A stretch of DNA of 64,000 bases. It comes from Leptobrachium leishanense (taxonomy: Eukaryota > Chordata > Amphibia > Anura > Megophryidae). Every line of letters starts with the position of its first letter. Position 1 is the first letter of the stretch. The notes below the pieces were generated by a model. That model did no database searches, was not told the DNA's origin, and saw only the letters and a list, made by a program, of their open reading frames with translations. The translations under genes were made by a program, and so were the position numbers. Location of the stretch: the NCBI GenBank assembly GCA_009667805.1, contig CM019066.1:332140077-332204076 (forward strand), in the 5' to 3' direction. Shown in pieces: positions 1 to 9,308 of the stretch.

Positions 1-509
1 GAAATAATATATAAGGTACTATGAATGATAATAAAAAGGTCTGCAACAGAAAAAAAAGCAAAAACACCATTTAAAAGATAAAAAAGGATTAAAAAAATTC
101 ACGAAAAAATCCCGGAAAATACCTAAAAAGTCCTTACAAATAAATAGACTTTTTGCTGCAAATGAAAAAGACTAAACAGTAGAATAAATATTTAAGAAAA
201 ACAGGTAATTTTTTTAAAAATGAAACCTATGGGATTCGCCTGATTAAACCTGTCGAATGAAACCACCGAAAATCAGGGCATTTCACTGACATTTCTCTGC
301 TGTTCGGTGTTCTCTGAATAGATTAACCATAACTTCTCTATGGGGAGTTCACTGTCGCCGAAGATCCTTGTATTTCACTGGCAATTCGCCAATATTTGGC
401 GAATTGCCAGGTTTTCGAATAGACGAATGGCCACGAAATTTCACCATATGGGGAAATTCACTGATTGGTGCAATTTCGGGGACAATTCTATGCTCTTTGA
501 ATAACCTTG
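1..509 (-). mobile_element. Family A MITE, partial (cut by window start)
   Basis: Non-coding repeat matching the 907-bp family seen at 31752, 33494, 39144 and 49277, in reverse orientation. It includes the shared blocks around the phrases for 'cccataggcttcaatg' and 'ggggatttcactgcc', though diverged. The right end reads TTTGAATAACCTTG, the complement of the family terminus CAGGGTTATTCA with one change. The left end lies outside the window, so the target duplication cannot be tested. No coding capacity is seen. Confidence 0.7.
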
Positions 510-512
510 TTA

Positions 513-1467
513 ATATCATAAAATAATGAATTTTAAGAAATGCAACATTCCTTCAATGAAGAGGAGATCACTATCCAGTACCTTGTCACTATTTTTGGAA
601 GAACCCCAAGAAGAAACACGTTTAGGTGTCATTACCCTGGTCCTGCAAAGTTTGAAAGATATGTACACGTGAACTTAAGTCCCACACAACATTCAATGGA
701 GTCTTGTGGACTCACAGCATATACCAGCAGCTGTTTGCATCATTAAAGTTGGCATTACTCGCATGGAATACGGTTGGTAGCAGGCTACTAAAAGTAATCA
801 TTTCCAGAGCAATCACCACCAAATCACCACTGTTATTGTTTAAGACCAATTTGTTTTTTTTTAATTTGCTACATTGTGACAGTAATTCAAATAGCACTCG
901 ACACATCTGTATCTGCTGCACTAAATTATATATTTGTAAATACTGTTGGTGCTAAATAAATGAATATAAATAACAGACAATTCCAACACCAGCTACAAGA
1001 ATCATTTCAATGGTTTTGCTCTAATTGATTATAAAATTCGAAGTGGCAAACTTGTTTTCAAGACAAGCACAACTTGTTTACAGCAATGTGTGCAAAGGCA
1101 ACTGTAGCCCAAAGAACTCTTATTATACTCTCACATTCTTATAAGGCATGGTTGAAAATTACCTTTGTCACAAAATCACCCATAGGCTTGTATAAAGGAT
1201 CTGAGGGAAAGTCATTTGGAACACGTCCAGGTACATATGAATCATGTTTTTGCTTTACATGGTTATCATAAGTGACTTTATTAATGTTTCAGTTTAAGTA
1301 AAATAACAACTTACAGCAGAGGAACATGGAATATTTAACACAAAGAAAGAAAACACACAATTTTATTAAAATTATTAATTTGAGCCTCAAATATTTTTAT
1401 CACAGTGTTATGATTAACTATCTGGATGAAGCACAAACATTTTTCTGAAAATAATTATATTTATATA
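513..1467. other. AT-rich stretch, no gene; possible L2 tail at 925-975
   Basis: The short open frames here (68, 83 and 65 codons) have no recognisable motif. Around 925-975 the plus strand has TGTTGGTGCTAAATAAATGA, which resembles the 3' end of vertebrate L2 LINEs (GTTGGCGCTATATAAATAA). I treat this as a worn L2 tail with low confidence and see nothing else. Confidence 0.4.
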
Positions 1468-1498
1468 ATATTTTATATATATATATATATGTATATAT
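1468..1498. repeat. TA-rich microsatellite
   Basis: Alternating TA with occasional GTA. It abuts the left arm of the large inverted repeat, and a second TA/CTATATA tract (2072-2133) lies beyond the other arm. Confidence 0.85.
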
Positions 1499-2010
1499 AA
1501 TCAGCGAAAAACTGGATGCACTCCGGGTCTTCAATAAAACAAAAAAGTTTATTGGTAAATCATATTAAAAGACAACGTTTCGGCCTCACATCAGGCCTTC
1601 ATCAAGGACAACAAATATACAAATGATGCACATATAAATAGTATAACACATAAACCACTCACCAATGCTTCTGTGACGGCGCCCAAGGAGACGCCCGCCA
1701 TGATTAGATGATGGTCACATGATACCTTTGCTGGATTTGTACATACGATTAAGTTTGGACTGAACAGCCATCCATTATTCAGGTGGTTTTCAATTATCTA
1801 ATCATGGCGGGCGTCTCCTTGGGTGCCGTCACAGAAGCTTTGGTGAGTGGTTTATGTGTTGTACTATTTATATGTGTATCATTTGTATATTTGTTGTCCT
1901 TGATGAAGGCCTGATGTGAGGCTGAAACGTCGTCTTTTAATATGATTTACCAATAAACATTTTTGTTTTATTGAAGACCCGGAGTGCATCCAGTTTTTCA
2001 CTGATTATAT
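1499..2010. repeat. Large inverted repeat (foldback element)
   Basis: The left arm (1499-1711) and right arm (about 1796-2010) are reverse complements over about 213 bp with few differences, separated by a spacer of about 84 bp. Landmarks are AAAAACTGGATGCACTCCGG near 1508 and its complement near 1980-1998, and GGAGACGCCCGCCATGATTAG near 1688 against its complement near 1798. The phrase around GGCCTTCATCAAGGACAAC is common in amphibian repeats. No coding frame is seen. A transcript of it would fold into a long hairpin (inference). Confidence 0.85.
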
Positions 2011-2071
2011 TATACTAGTTGGATTTCAGCACCCAGGAATCTTTTTTCGTTTAGTTGGAGTGCTGGTATCC

Positions 2072-2133
2072 CCTGTCTATATCTATATATGTATATATAT
2101 ATATCTATATATGTATATATAAATATATATATA
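2072..2133. repeat. TA-rich microsatellite
   Basis: Interrupted tract of TATATA, CTATATATG and AAATATATAT units. Confidence 0.85.
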
Positions 2134-4072
2134 TATATAATAAAGCACAGCAACATTGCAGATGACACATGTGATGCAATGCTGTATGTAAATCAGGGTA
2201 TTTTAATCTTTGTATTAAAGAGGGTTTATACTAAGTGGGTTTATATTATATAATATTGCACCCCAATTTCCAATTCACATCCTCTTTTACATCTCCTTGC
2301 CCCTTTCTTTACAGCAAGGAAGTGTTGCAGGATTGGGGGTAGAACTGTATTGAGCCGTTAAACCACATATTATTTTATACAAATATCTAAAAATAAATAA
2401 TAAAACTAACCAATGGCATCCTTTCTGGTGCTGTGGGTATAGAAAGCCCAGTACACGTCATGCTGCATTAACCAGCAGAAGAATGCTGCTGTGAGGTTGT
2501 AGCTCACAATTCCTGTATGCTAGTCACCCAGGGGTCAATTGGTCCCTTCCCCATGCTAGTCCTCCCCAGCCTTTCCCATTCCATCTGCATATTGCTTTAT
2601 CTCATGCCGTGCCCATCACTCCTATCTCTTTCCATGCCTCTAGTCCCAATTCCCTCTTTTCTCCTCCTGCGTGCATGGAATCAATCCAACCTTTCTCCCC
2701 AAATGAAAACCAAATTTCCACAATGTCTGCTAAATGCATGGCCCCACTTATCCCCTTCTGAGTGCATGATCACATCCTTCCCATCTTTCCATTCCCTCTT
2801 GGGTACATGGTCCTAATTCTCCCTTTTAGCATCCTAGGTGCATTGTCTCATTCTCACTTTATCACCCTGTGTGCATAGCCCATTCCCTTCTTTCACATGC
2901 CGGCATGGCACCAGCCCTCCTTGACCTTAGGTGTGTGACCCCATTGTCTGATCATGTGTGTTCATGGCCAATTTGAGTATGGGTCATTCTCTTACTTTGA
3001 GGACTGGGAGGATTATGCTGCAGCGAAAATATCTCTTTTGTCCTTACTGTAACAGCTATTTGACACAAGAATAAGTATCATGGGTTACTCATGGTAAGCT
3101 AAGGTTGAAGAGACTAACTAAACAAGGTAACGTTTCAGCTCATCCAATCTGAAGTGATAAAATGTCCATGGTCCTCATTAGTGGATTCAGAATCTAGGAT
3201 GCAAGAAGAAATTCAAGGTCACATGGAGTTACGTGTGCATCCCCAGATGGCGATAAGACGTCCCCAGAGCAGGAATATTAGATGAAAGATTAGTTATCGC
3301 TGGTGGGATATGTCCAGGGACCCGACCTCTATAATATACGTATTAGTGACATTGCAGATACCTTGAAATGCAAAATATTTCATTTATTATATTCCAAATG
3401 GATTTGTATCAGAAGTTATAAATATAATACAATGGGTGGTTATAATATGCATTCTAGTCCTAATATGTACCTTTATAGAAAGTCAAGCACTGGTTAACTG
3501 GAGGTTGCTCAGTTGGTGCCAACAGAAAAATGAAGGGAAAAAAATATATGTACCCCCTTCACTGCCAAAATCGCGTTACCTCGATTTTGAATTCTAATAC
3601 ATTGAAAATCAATTGTTACCATATCAAACCCCGTTTACATCCCTTTTTAAAGCAAGATTAGTGTGCTCATGTGGAGAAACAAAGTCTGCTGTCTTATCTC
3701 TCTCCTTTTCACCCTATCTTACTGTAAACAAGCTAAAATGAGCACCTCTCACACCCATTGTGATAAAGTTCAGAAACTTTACTGCTGCATTACAACAGTC
3801 ATAGAGAGGGCAGAATACAGGGAGAGCTCTGGGGTCACTCACTGCTGTACAGGGATAAGATTCAGGGGTTATAATGAATAAAAACTCCAGTACAGTAGAG
3901 ATACAAGGTGTTCTTGCAATTTCCACACAGGCATTTTGCAGCATACATATTTTATTTTTATATTCCAATGGTATGTTTTGGAAACTGCATTGCTAATAAT
4001 CTCATTACGATCATCAATACAAATCCCCATAAACAGGAGATCTGACCTCTATATTATCTATCTTCATCACAC
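2134..4072. other. No gene; low-complexity pyrimidine-rich stretch at 2514-2960
   Basis: From about 2514 to 2960 the plus strand is C/T-rich, with recurring but irregular GTGCATGG-like words (2671, 2734, 2762, 2803, 2871). It could be a decayed tandem repeat, but spacing varies from 28 to 63 bp. Around 3550 a CCCCCTTCACTGCCAAAAT phrase resembles the ends of the TTAA-flanked repeats annotated elsewhere. The remainder shows nothing I can name. Confidence 0.5.
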
Positions 4073-4075
4073 TTA

Positions 4076-4256
4076 CAGGGTTATTCAGAGAGAGGTGAAT
4101 AGCAGGAGAATGACTGGAGAATGAAAAATTCTAGGTCAAAATAGCCGATTTGGAAAGTGAGATGAAAGGGAGAATTTTTCTTGTTTGGCTATTTTGACCT
4201 AGAATTTTTCATTCTCCAGTCATTCTCCTGCTTTTCACGCTCTCTGAATAACCCTG
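4076..4256. mobile_element. Family B foldback MITE, complete (181 bp)
   Basis: It begins CAGGGTTATTCAGAGAG and ends with the complement CTCTGAATAACCCTG. Most of the element is self-complementary, with a centre near the GGCTATTTTGACC phrase. It is flanked on both sides by TTA (4073-4075 and 4257-4259), a 3-bp target duplication. The terminal 12 bp are the same as in family A. It is non-coding. Confidence 0.85.
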
Positions 4257-4537
4257 TTACTGTATGTGACACAAAAGCCATTTCCACCTGTATGCTGATA
4301 ATTCAAGCCCCATGTGAAATTGCGTAAGATAAGGGATGCCATCTAGAGTTCAGAATCTTTCATTCCAGCAATATTTCTGTAACGGATAAATTAATACAAT
4401 ACATGAAAAATAAAAAATTAGCAAATTTAAATTTTTAACCAAGAAAAACTATTTCTGTGCAAAATATCTGTTTTTCCCGATATTTAATTGTTAACTTTGC
4501 ATCCTGTGTTTCAAATAAATGTTATAATAAAAAAAGA

Positions 4538-4988
4538 TTAATAAAATGTACGGCTTGAAGGAGAAAAGTTACCAGGAAAGGCTTAATGATCTTAACATGT
4601 ATAGCTTGGAAAAAAGACGAGACAGAGGAGATATGATAGAAACATTTAAATACGTAAAGGGAATCCACAAGGTAGAGGAAGGGAGTATATTTAAAAGGAA
4701 ACAAAGTAGCAAAACAAGAGGACATAGTCTTAGATTAGAGGGGCAAAGGTTTAAAAGTAACATCAGAAAGCATTATTTTACTGAGAGGGTGGTGGATACA
4801 TGGAACAGTCTTCCAGTAGAAGTGGTAGAGGCCAAAACAGTAATTGAATTTAAGCAAGCATGGGATAGGCATAAGGCTATCCTAAACAAAAGATAAATCC
4901 AGGTAAAGTATCCATGTAATGGGGCAGACTAGATGGGCCGAAAGGTTCTTATCTGCCGACATTTTTCTATGTTTCTATGTTTCTATGT
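4538..4988 (+). mobile_element. CR1-type LINE, 5'-truncated 3' end
   Basis: The open frame at 4546-4896 (116 codons) encodes the C-terminal end of a CR1 ORF2. The recognisable signatures are LEKRRDRGDMIETFKY near residue 23, RGHSLRLEGQRF, and RVVDTWNSLPVEVVEA near residue 83; this is the conserved region after the reverse transcriptase. The reverse transcriptase and endonuclease themselves are absent. The unit ends in three copies of the 8-mer TTTCTATG (about 4965-4988), which matches the short 3' repeat typical of CR1. The frame is intact for its short length but cannot be functional alone. Confidence 0.85.
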
Positions 4989-5010
4989 GCTTGGTAGTGA
5001 AGGGGTTAAC

Positions 5011-5277
5011 GCGTGAAAAAGGCAAACAACATAAAAAAATTATGGAACAGCTAGCAGAATAACTGCTGTATATATTTTTTTTTTAGAACACCTACAAAAC
5101 CTCTTTTTGAATAGATATGCACAATATAAAACCCAAAGAGGGAGTAATAGAAGTATCTCAGCTGTAAATTAAATTTCATAAAGAGTGAAAGGGGTCTTTG
5201 TTTTATGTACAGTCATTTTAATTTTATCAGTGTTTTTAGATTTTATTTGTAGCTCAAAGCAAACTGTTTATCTCCAT
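5011..5277. other. AT-rich spacer; possible TTAA-end fragment just upstream
   Basis: At 4990-5010 the phrase GTAGTGAAGGGGTTAAC resembles the ends of TTAA-flanked repeats found elsewhere in this window. Nothing recognisable lies between there and the L2 tail. Confidence 0.35.
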
Positions 5278-5545
5278 GGGTATTATTTATTATTATTATT
5301 ATCATTTATATGGTGCCAATAGTTTCCGGAGCGCCTTAAAACAACCAAAAGAGAACAAGATACAGATAAATGAACATAGGATGGAAACAAGAGGTGTAGA
5401 GGGCCCTGCTCTTAGGAGCTTACAGTCTAGAGAGATTTGGGTTGAAGAAGACAAGGAGTTTTACTGGACAGCAGGATCATTAGTGCCAGTGGTTCGCGAA
5501 TGGTGGAGCAGAGGAAACGGCTTCAATCATGGGAATAGCTGAGCA
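5278..5545 (-). mobile_element. L2 LINE 3'-end fragment
   Basis: It opens with (TTA)n and then ATTTATATGGTGCCAATAGTTTCCGGAGCGC, a diverged form of the L2 3' terminus in reverse orientation. The following text (GGGCCCTGCTCTTAGGAGCTTACAGTCTAG) is the matching untranslated region. The same arrangement, better preserved, starts at 7652. Confidence 0.7.
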
Positions 5546-5879
5546 GAGGGATGAGTTGCATCAGTAATGTATAACAAGAAAAAAGTGTCATGTGCGCTCA
5601 TTTCTATGTAATTCCTTGTGAAACAAAACACAATCAGAGGTTTTGGTTTATTTGAATGGCCATAGAAGTTTACGCTCCCCTGCTCCATCAAGGCACCTCT
5701 TGGTAAGGTGAGCCCTACTTAACGAAACCATAAACCGCTCCTCTGAGCCACTGCATACTCTCTTGCTGCATGTATGTATGTATATTTTGGTATATCACCA
5801 GTTAGGTCATTTTTACAGCTGTTCCTTTTTCCATGTTTTTTCTTGTTATGCTTTATACAAGAACTGGGTTGTTACTCAT
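5546..5879. other. No feature recognised
   Basis: Mixed sequence with a short (TGTA)n tract near 5770. The 60-codon frame at 5763 has no motif. Confidence 0.4.
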
Positions 5880-6454
5880 GGTAGTTGCAGCCGCCCTGGT
5901 GGGCATGGGCGCGACACCGTTTTTTCTGTATGCATGCTTCAGTAATGTGGTACGCTAATCTGAAGAGTTAAGCATACAGCATTTTTAGAGTACTCGCTCC
6001 TCACTGTGCGGCAATGGGCATAGAATGGAGTGAATAGGCCTGAATTCCAAAAACCTGACTCATAAGATTGCATTGTGTAGGATGTATGCAAAGGACATCA
6101 CTGGGGGTAGATAAGAAGCCCTTCATATCATCTCATTCATTAGTCATCTCTTATCTTGGGTGGCAGAGCCAGTACAATAGAGCCCCTGCAGCCTTGTCTA
6201 AACATTCCCTCTCCACCTCAATATCTCTTCTGTACGGTTTTTCCCCATACCACTGTAAAGCGAGATTTTGGTAAATGTTGCATCATGGGAAACCCCACAA
6301 AATGGAAAAGGGAGATAAAAACCTAACTTTATTTTTCCTTTTCACATTCAATTGTGTCAAAGAAAGCAAAACAAAACAGTAGCATGCGTTTTATCTGTTT
6401 TGTTGCAATGCACACGTGATCTAGCTATCGCTTCTGTTTATGGTAGTGTGTCTT
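5880..6454. mobile_element. Family I repeat (TTAA-flanked), left end unclear
   Basis: Clearly homologous to 55400-55914. Shared blocks include the region around ATAGAATGGAGTGAAT, GATGTATGCAAAG, the CATCTCTTATCT block, GGTAAATGTTGCATCATGGGAAA and AATGCACACGTGATCTAG. The right end reads GGTAGTGTGTCTTTAAA, close to GGTAGTGTCCCTTTAAA of the other copy. Non-coding. The left boundary is only approximate. Confidence 0.65.
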
Positions 6455-6458
6455 TAAA

Positions 6459-6940
6459 TCATTGCAGTTCAGTAGCTGTTAAACACTGAATTGCTAAAGT
6501 CTGCAGCATTTTCAGCACGTTAAATAAACAGATGTTTAAAACATGTCACCTTTTTGCCTTAAGTGTATGAACGGAATCTATGGCTGAACATCTGCTGCCA
6601 GCTTGGCAGTTGGACGCATTTCAGGCTGCAAGTGAGTGTGATGGCATGTTTACCCACCCCATGCGTCAAGCACGGATAAACATTCGTAAGCAATAATTAT
6701 TGGAAAGCAGCGAAAGCACAGCTTCTTATTCATTGTGTGAGCTAACATTTCAATGCTGCCTGCTCGGTGCTCACATGTTAAAACTTATTTATTCCTATGA
6801 GGATATTATCTTATTGTCCAATAATTTCAATTAACAGGTTAGCATGGTTATTAACATTATCTGGACAGTAAACGCGCACATAAATACGGTATTTCTAATA
6901 CAATGTATATATATGTATATGTAGCTCCTAATATCTTCCT
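6459..6940. other. No feature recognised
   Basis: AT-rich single-copy-looking sequence, with a short TATATATGTATATGTA tract near 6903. Confidence 0.4.
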
Positions 6941-6942
6941 TG

Positions 6943-7651
6943 CACCACCGAGACTGTGAACTACTTTTCCTTGCACCAGGATGACTGTGGAACCTTGCCC
7001 TGAATACAGAACTGACAAGGGCCTGCATGTGACCTGTCAAGGAGTGGCGGCTCCTTGGAGCGGAGGACCCGTTGACGCCTTACCTCTTGAGGTGCTGGAT
7101 AGCCGGCAGGTCGTTGATATGGTAGAGGAGGGCCTGGAAGTGGAAGTGGAGCTGGTCCTGGACCCGTCCCTGGAAGTGTCCCCTGATTCGCTGGATGGAG
7201 TTGCGCTGGATGGCGGCGAGGTCTGGGCCTGCTCGGAGGACGTCGCTGTGGATGCCATGGCTCCCCCCGGGTCGGCTGTGATTATGACATGGGCTGAACC
7301 CTGTGGACTGGCCGCCGATGAGCTGAGTTCCCCCTGGTCCGGTAGAGCTAATGGCTGCGGACCGCACAATCTGACCCTGGCGAGGATGGGGGCTTTGGTG
7401 ACCTGCGATGGCTCCCTTATGTCCTGCTGGTAGCCTTGGCACCCCCGAGTTCTGAGACATGGGCTGAGGCTACTTCGCCATCCTGTCCTCTGTGTTCCCC
7501 CCTTACACATGGAGACTTTCATTTTTGCTGAGAACCCCCCATCTGGGGATATACCCCCCCCCCTATTTGTTGCTGTTCCCCAGCTGAGGATGCTTTTTGG
7601 TCCAGTCTCTCCCCCCTCCCCCGTTTAGTATTGCCTGACGTACATTTGATT
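6943..7651. other. GC-rich unidentified segment left of the L2
   Basis: Between about 7030 and 7460 the base composition becomes much richer in G+C than its surroundings. One plus frame (6981-7433, 150 codons) and two minus frames (7037-7522 and 7080-7460) are open at once, which is expected of GC-rich, stop-poor sequence. None of the three products shows a domain I recognise. From 7461 to 7640 the plus strand has several runs of C (CCCCCCCCCC near 7550). The similar C-run-rich text resuming at 16261 suggests this is the left half of an older element split by the L2 (inference). Confidence 0.35.
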
Positions 7652-8440
7652 ATTATTATTCTTTATTTATAAAGCGCCAGTATATTCCGCAGCGTTGTAC
7701 AATAGGCAAGTATAGACAGGGTTACAATACATTGAACAACATTTGACAAACAGTACAGGAGGAGATGACGGCCCTATTCCCGTAGGAACTCACAATCTAG
7801 AAGGGTTGGGGTTGGAAACAGGAGGAGAGGACTGCAAGGTGAGAGTGATTGATGGTTGCGTCAGTGAGTTGGGTGGTAGGCTTCCCTAAATAGGAACATT
7901 TTAAGGGAGCCTTTGAAGGAAGAGAAATTAGGGGAAAGTCTGACCGTACGAGGGAGAGCATTCCAGAGGATGGGGACTGCGCGTGAGAAGTCCTGCTGTC
8001 TATCATGGGAAGAGGTGATGCGGGGGGAAGCTAGGCGCAGGTCACTGTTTGACCTTAGGGAGCGGGCTGGGGTGTATTTGGTGATTAGTGAGGACAGGTA
8101 GTGGGGCGCTGAGTTAGTGAGGGTTTTGTAGGTCAGGGGAAGGATTTTGAATTTAATTCTGCAGTGGATGGGGAGCCAGTGAAGGGACTCGCAGAGGGGA
8201 GCGGCAGAGACAGAGCTACGGGTGAGGTGGATTAGCCTGGCGGAGGCGTTCAGGATGGATTGTAGGGGGGAGAGGCGGGACAGAGGGAGGCCAGATAATA
8301 GATTATTGCAATAGTCGAGTCGGGAGATTACCAGGGCGTGGATGAGTTGTTTTGTGGTGACAGCGGTAAGAAATGGCCAAATTCTGGAACTATTACGCAG
8401 TTGGTATCGGCAGGAGTAGGAAAGAGACTGGATGTGGGGG
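7652..8440 (-). mobile_element. L2 LINE, 3' part (left of chromovirus insertion)
   Basis: Reading the minus strand from 8440, the text encodes the conserved C-terminal region after the reverse transcriptase: phrases such as SGLPLSRLSPLQSILNA, LHWLPIHCRIKFKI and the FSRAVPILWNALP block, with some frame disturbance. It then enters the 3' untranslated region and ends in TACAACGCTGCGGAATATAC followed by TTATAAATAAAGAATAATAA, the standard L2 3' terminus. It continues across the chromovirus with 14511-16260. The last five bases, GGGGG at 8436-8440, are one copy of the chromovirus target duplication. Confidence 0.88.
8436..8440. repeat. Target-site duplication GGGGG (left)
   Basis: Matches GGGGG at 14511-14515 immediately outside the other LTR. 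A duplication of five bases is usual for Ty3/gypsy integrases. Because the site is all G, exact register cannot be fixed. Confidence 0.8.
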
Positions 8441-9308
8441 TGTCACGGATCCCCCTGATACTAGAATGGTGGTCCCTATACGCAGGACACTCTCTACCCT
8501 TCCGATCCTTAGAGTGGTCGGCACGACTAGACAGACTACTAGAATGGCAGTACAGAGCACATACAAGAGAGACGTCACGGATCCCTCTGCTTATCTGACT
8601 AGTGGTCCCTAGACGCAGGACCCTCTCTACCCTTCCGATCCTTAGATTGGTCGGCACGACTAGACGGACATAGAATGATACACAAGGACTTAGAATAATT
8701 AGCTCTTCCCAAGACCCTAACAACACAAGGGGTAGTCTGATGTGTGCTTAGGGTGCCACACAGACTGACCTTAATACCAGAAATAGAAGAGTTAATGCCA
8801 ATACCAGGGGTTACGCACAGAATGGTTCGTTCGCCAATGCCAAGGGTCATGCACAGAATCGTTTAGTTTGCCAATGCCAAGGGTCATGCACAGAATCGTT
8901 AGTTTGCCAATGCCAAGGGTCATACACAGAATCGTTAGTTTGCCAATGCCAAGGGTCATACACAGAATCGTTAGTTTGCCAATGCCAGGGGTCATACACA
9001 GAATCGTTAGTTTGCCAATGCCAGGGGTCATACACAGAATCGTTAGTTTGCCAATGCCAAGGGTCATACACAGAATCGTTAGTTTGCCAAAATATACAAG
9101 AGCTCTGCGGGAAGTAACTACCACGTCAGGGCATCGGCGTCTCTGTGAGTCTGGGCTTTAAACCCGGCGGGTCCGCGTCTCCCCGCCAGGCCCCGCCCCC
9201 CGGCGTCCCACGTGTGCGGAAGCGACCGCAATATCACTCGGCGCCTGGCCAGCGAGCAGCGAGGAAGCTGCTGCCAGGCGCCGGGGGGGTGCGGGGGCCA
9301 CCGTGACA
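8441..9308 (-). repeat. 3' LTR of the chromovirus
   Basis: 868 bp, nearly identical to 13644-14510. In element orientation it begins TGTCACGGTGGCCCCCG and ends GGATCCGTGACA. The half nearest 8441 holds two imperfect copies of a ~132-bp block (starting 8442 and 8574, both at GTCACGGATCC). The middle carries the 36-bp minisatellite. The far end (9121-9308) is GC-rich and also encodes the last 62 codons of the gag-pol frame. Confidence 0.95.
8797..9085. repeat. 36-bp minisatellite inside the 3' LTR (8 copies)
   Basis: Units start at 8797 (diverged), 8833, 8870, 8906, 8942, 8978, 9014 and 9050, each beginning GCCAATGCC and containing CACAGAATCGTTAG. The unit at 8833 is 37 bp owing to one extra T. 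Long open frames on both strands across it are a by-product of a repeat length divisible by three. Confidence 0.93.

Noticed and set aside
2514..2960. A regular tandem repeat with GTGCATGG words
   Set aside because: Spacing between the words varies from 28 to 63 bp and the intervening text does not align, so a true array is not supported.
6981..7433. 150-codon plus frame as a host gene
   Set aside because: Overlapped by two equally open minus frames in GC-rich DNA; no domain recognised, so kept only as an unidentified segment.
8797..9085. CRISPR-like array of 36-bp repeats in the LTRs
   Set aside because: The units are directly adjacent with no spacers, the setting is a vertebrate retrotransposon, and no cas gene is present; it is a minisatellite.
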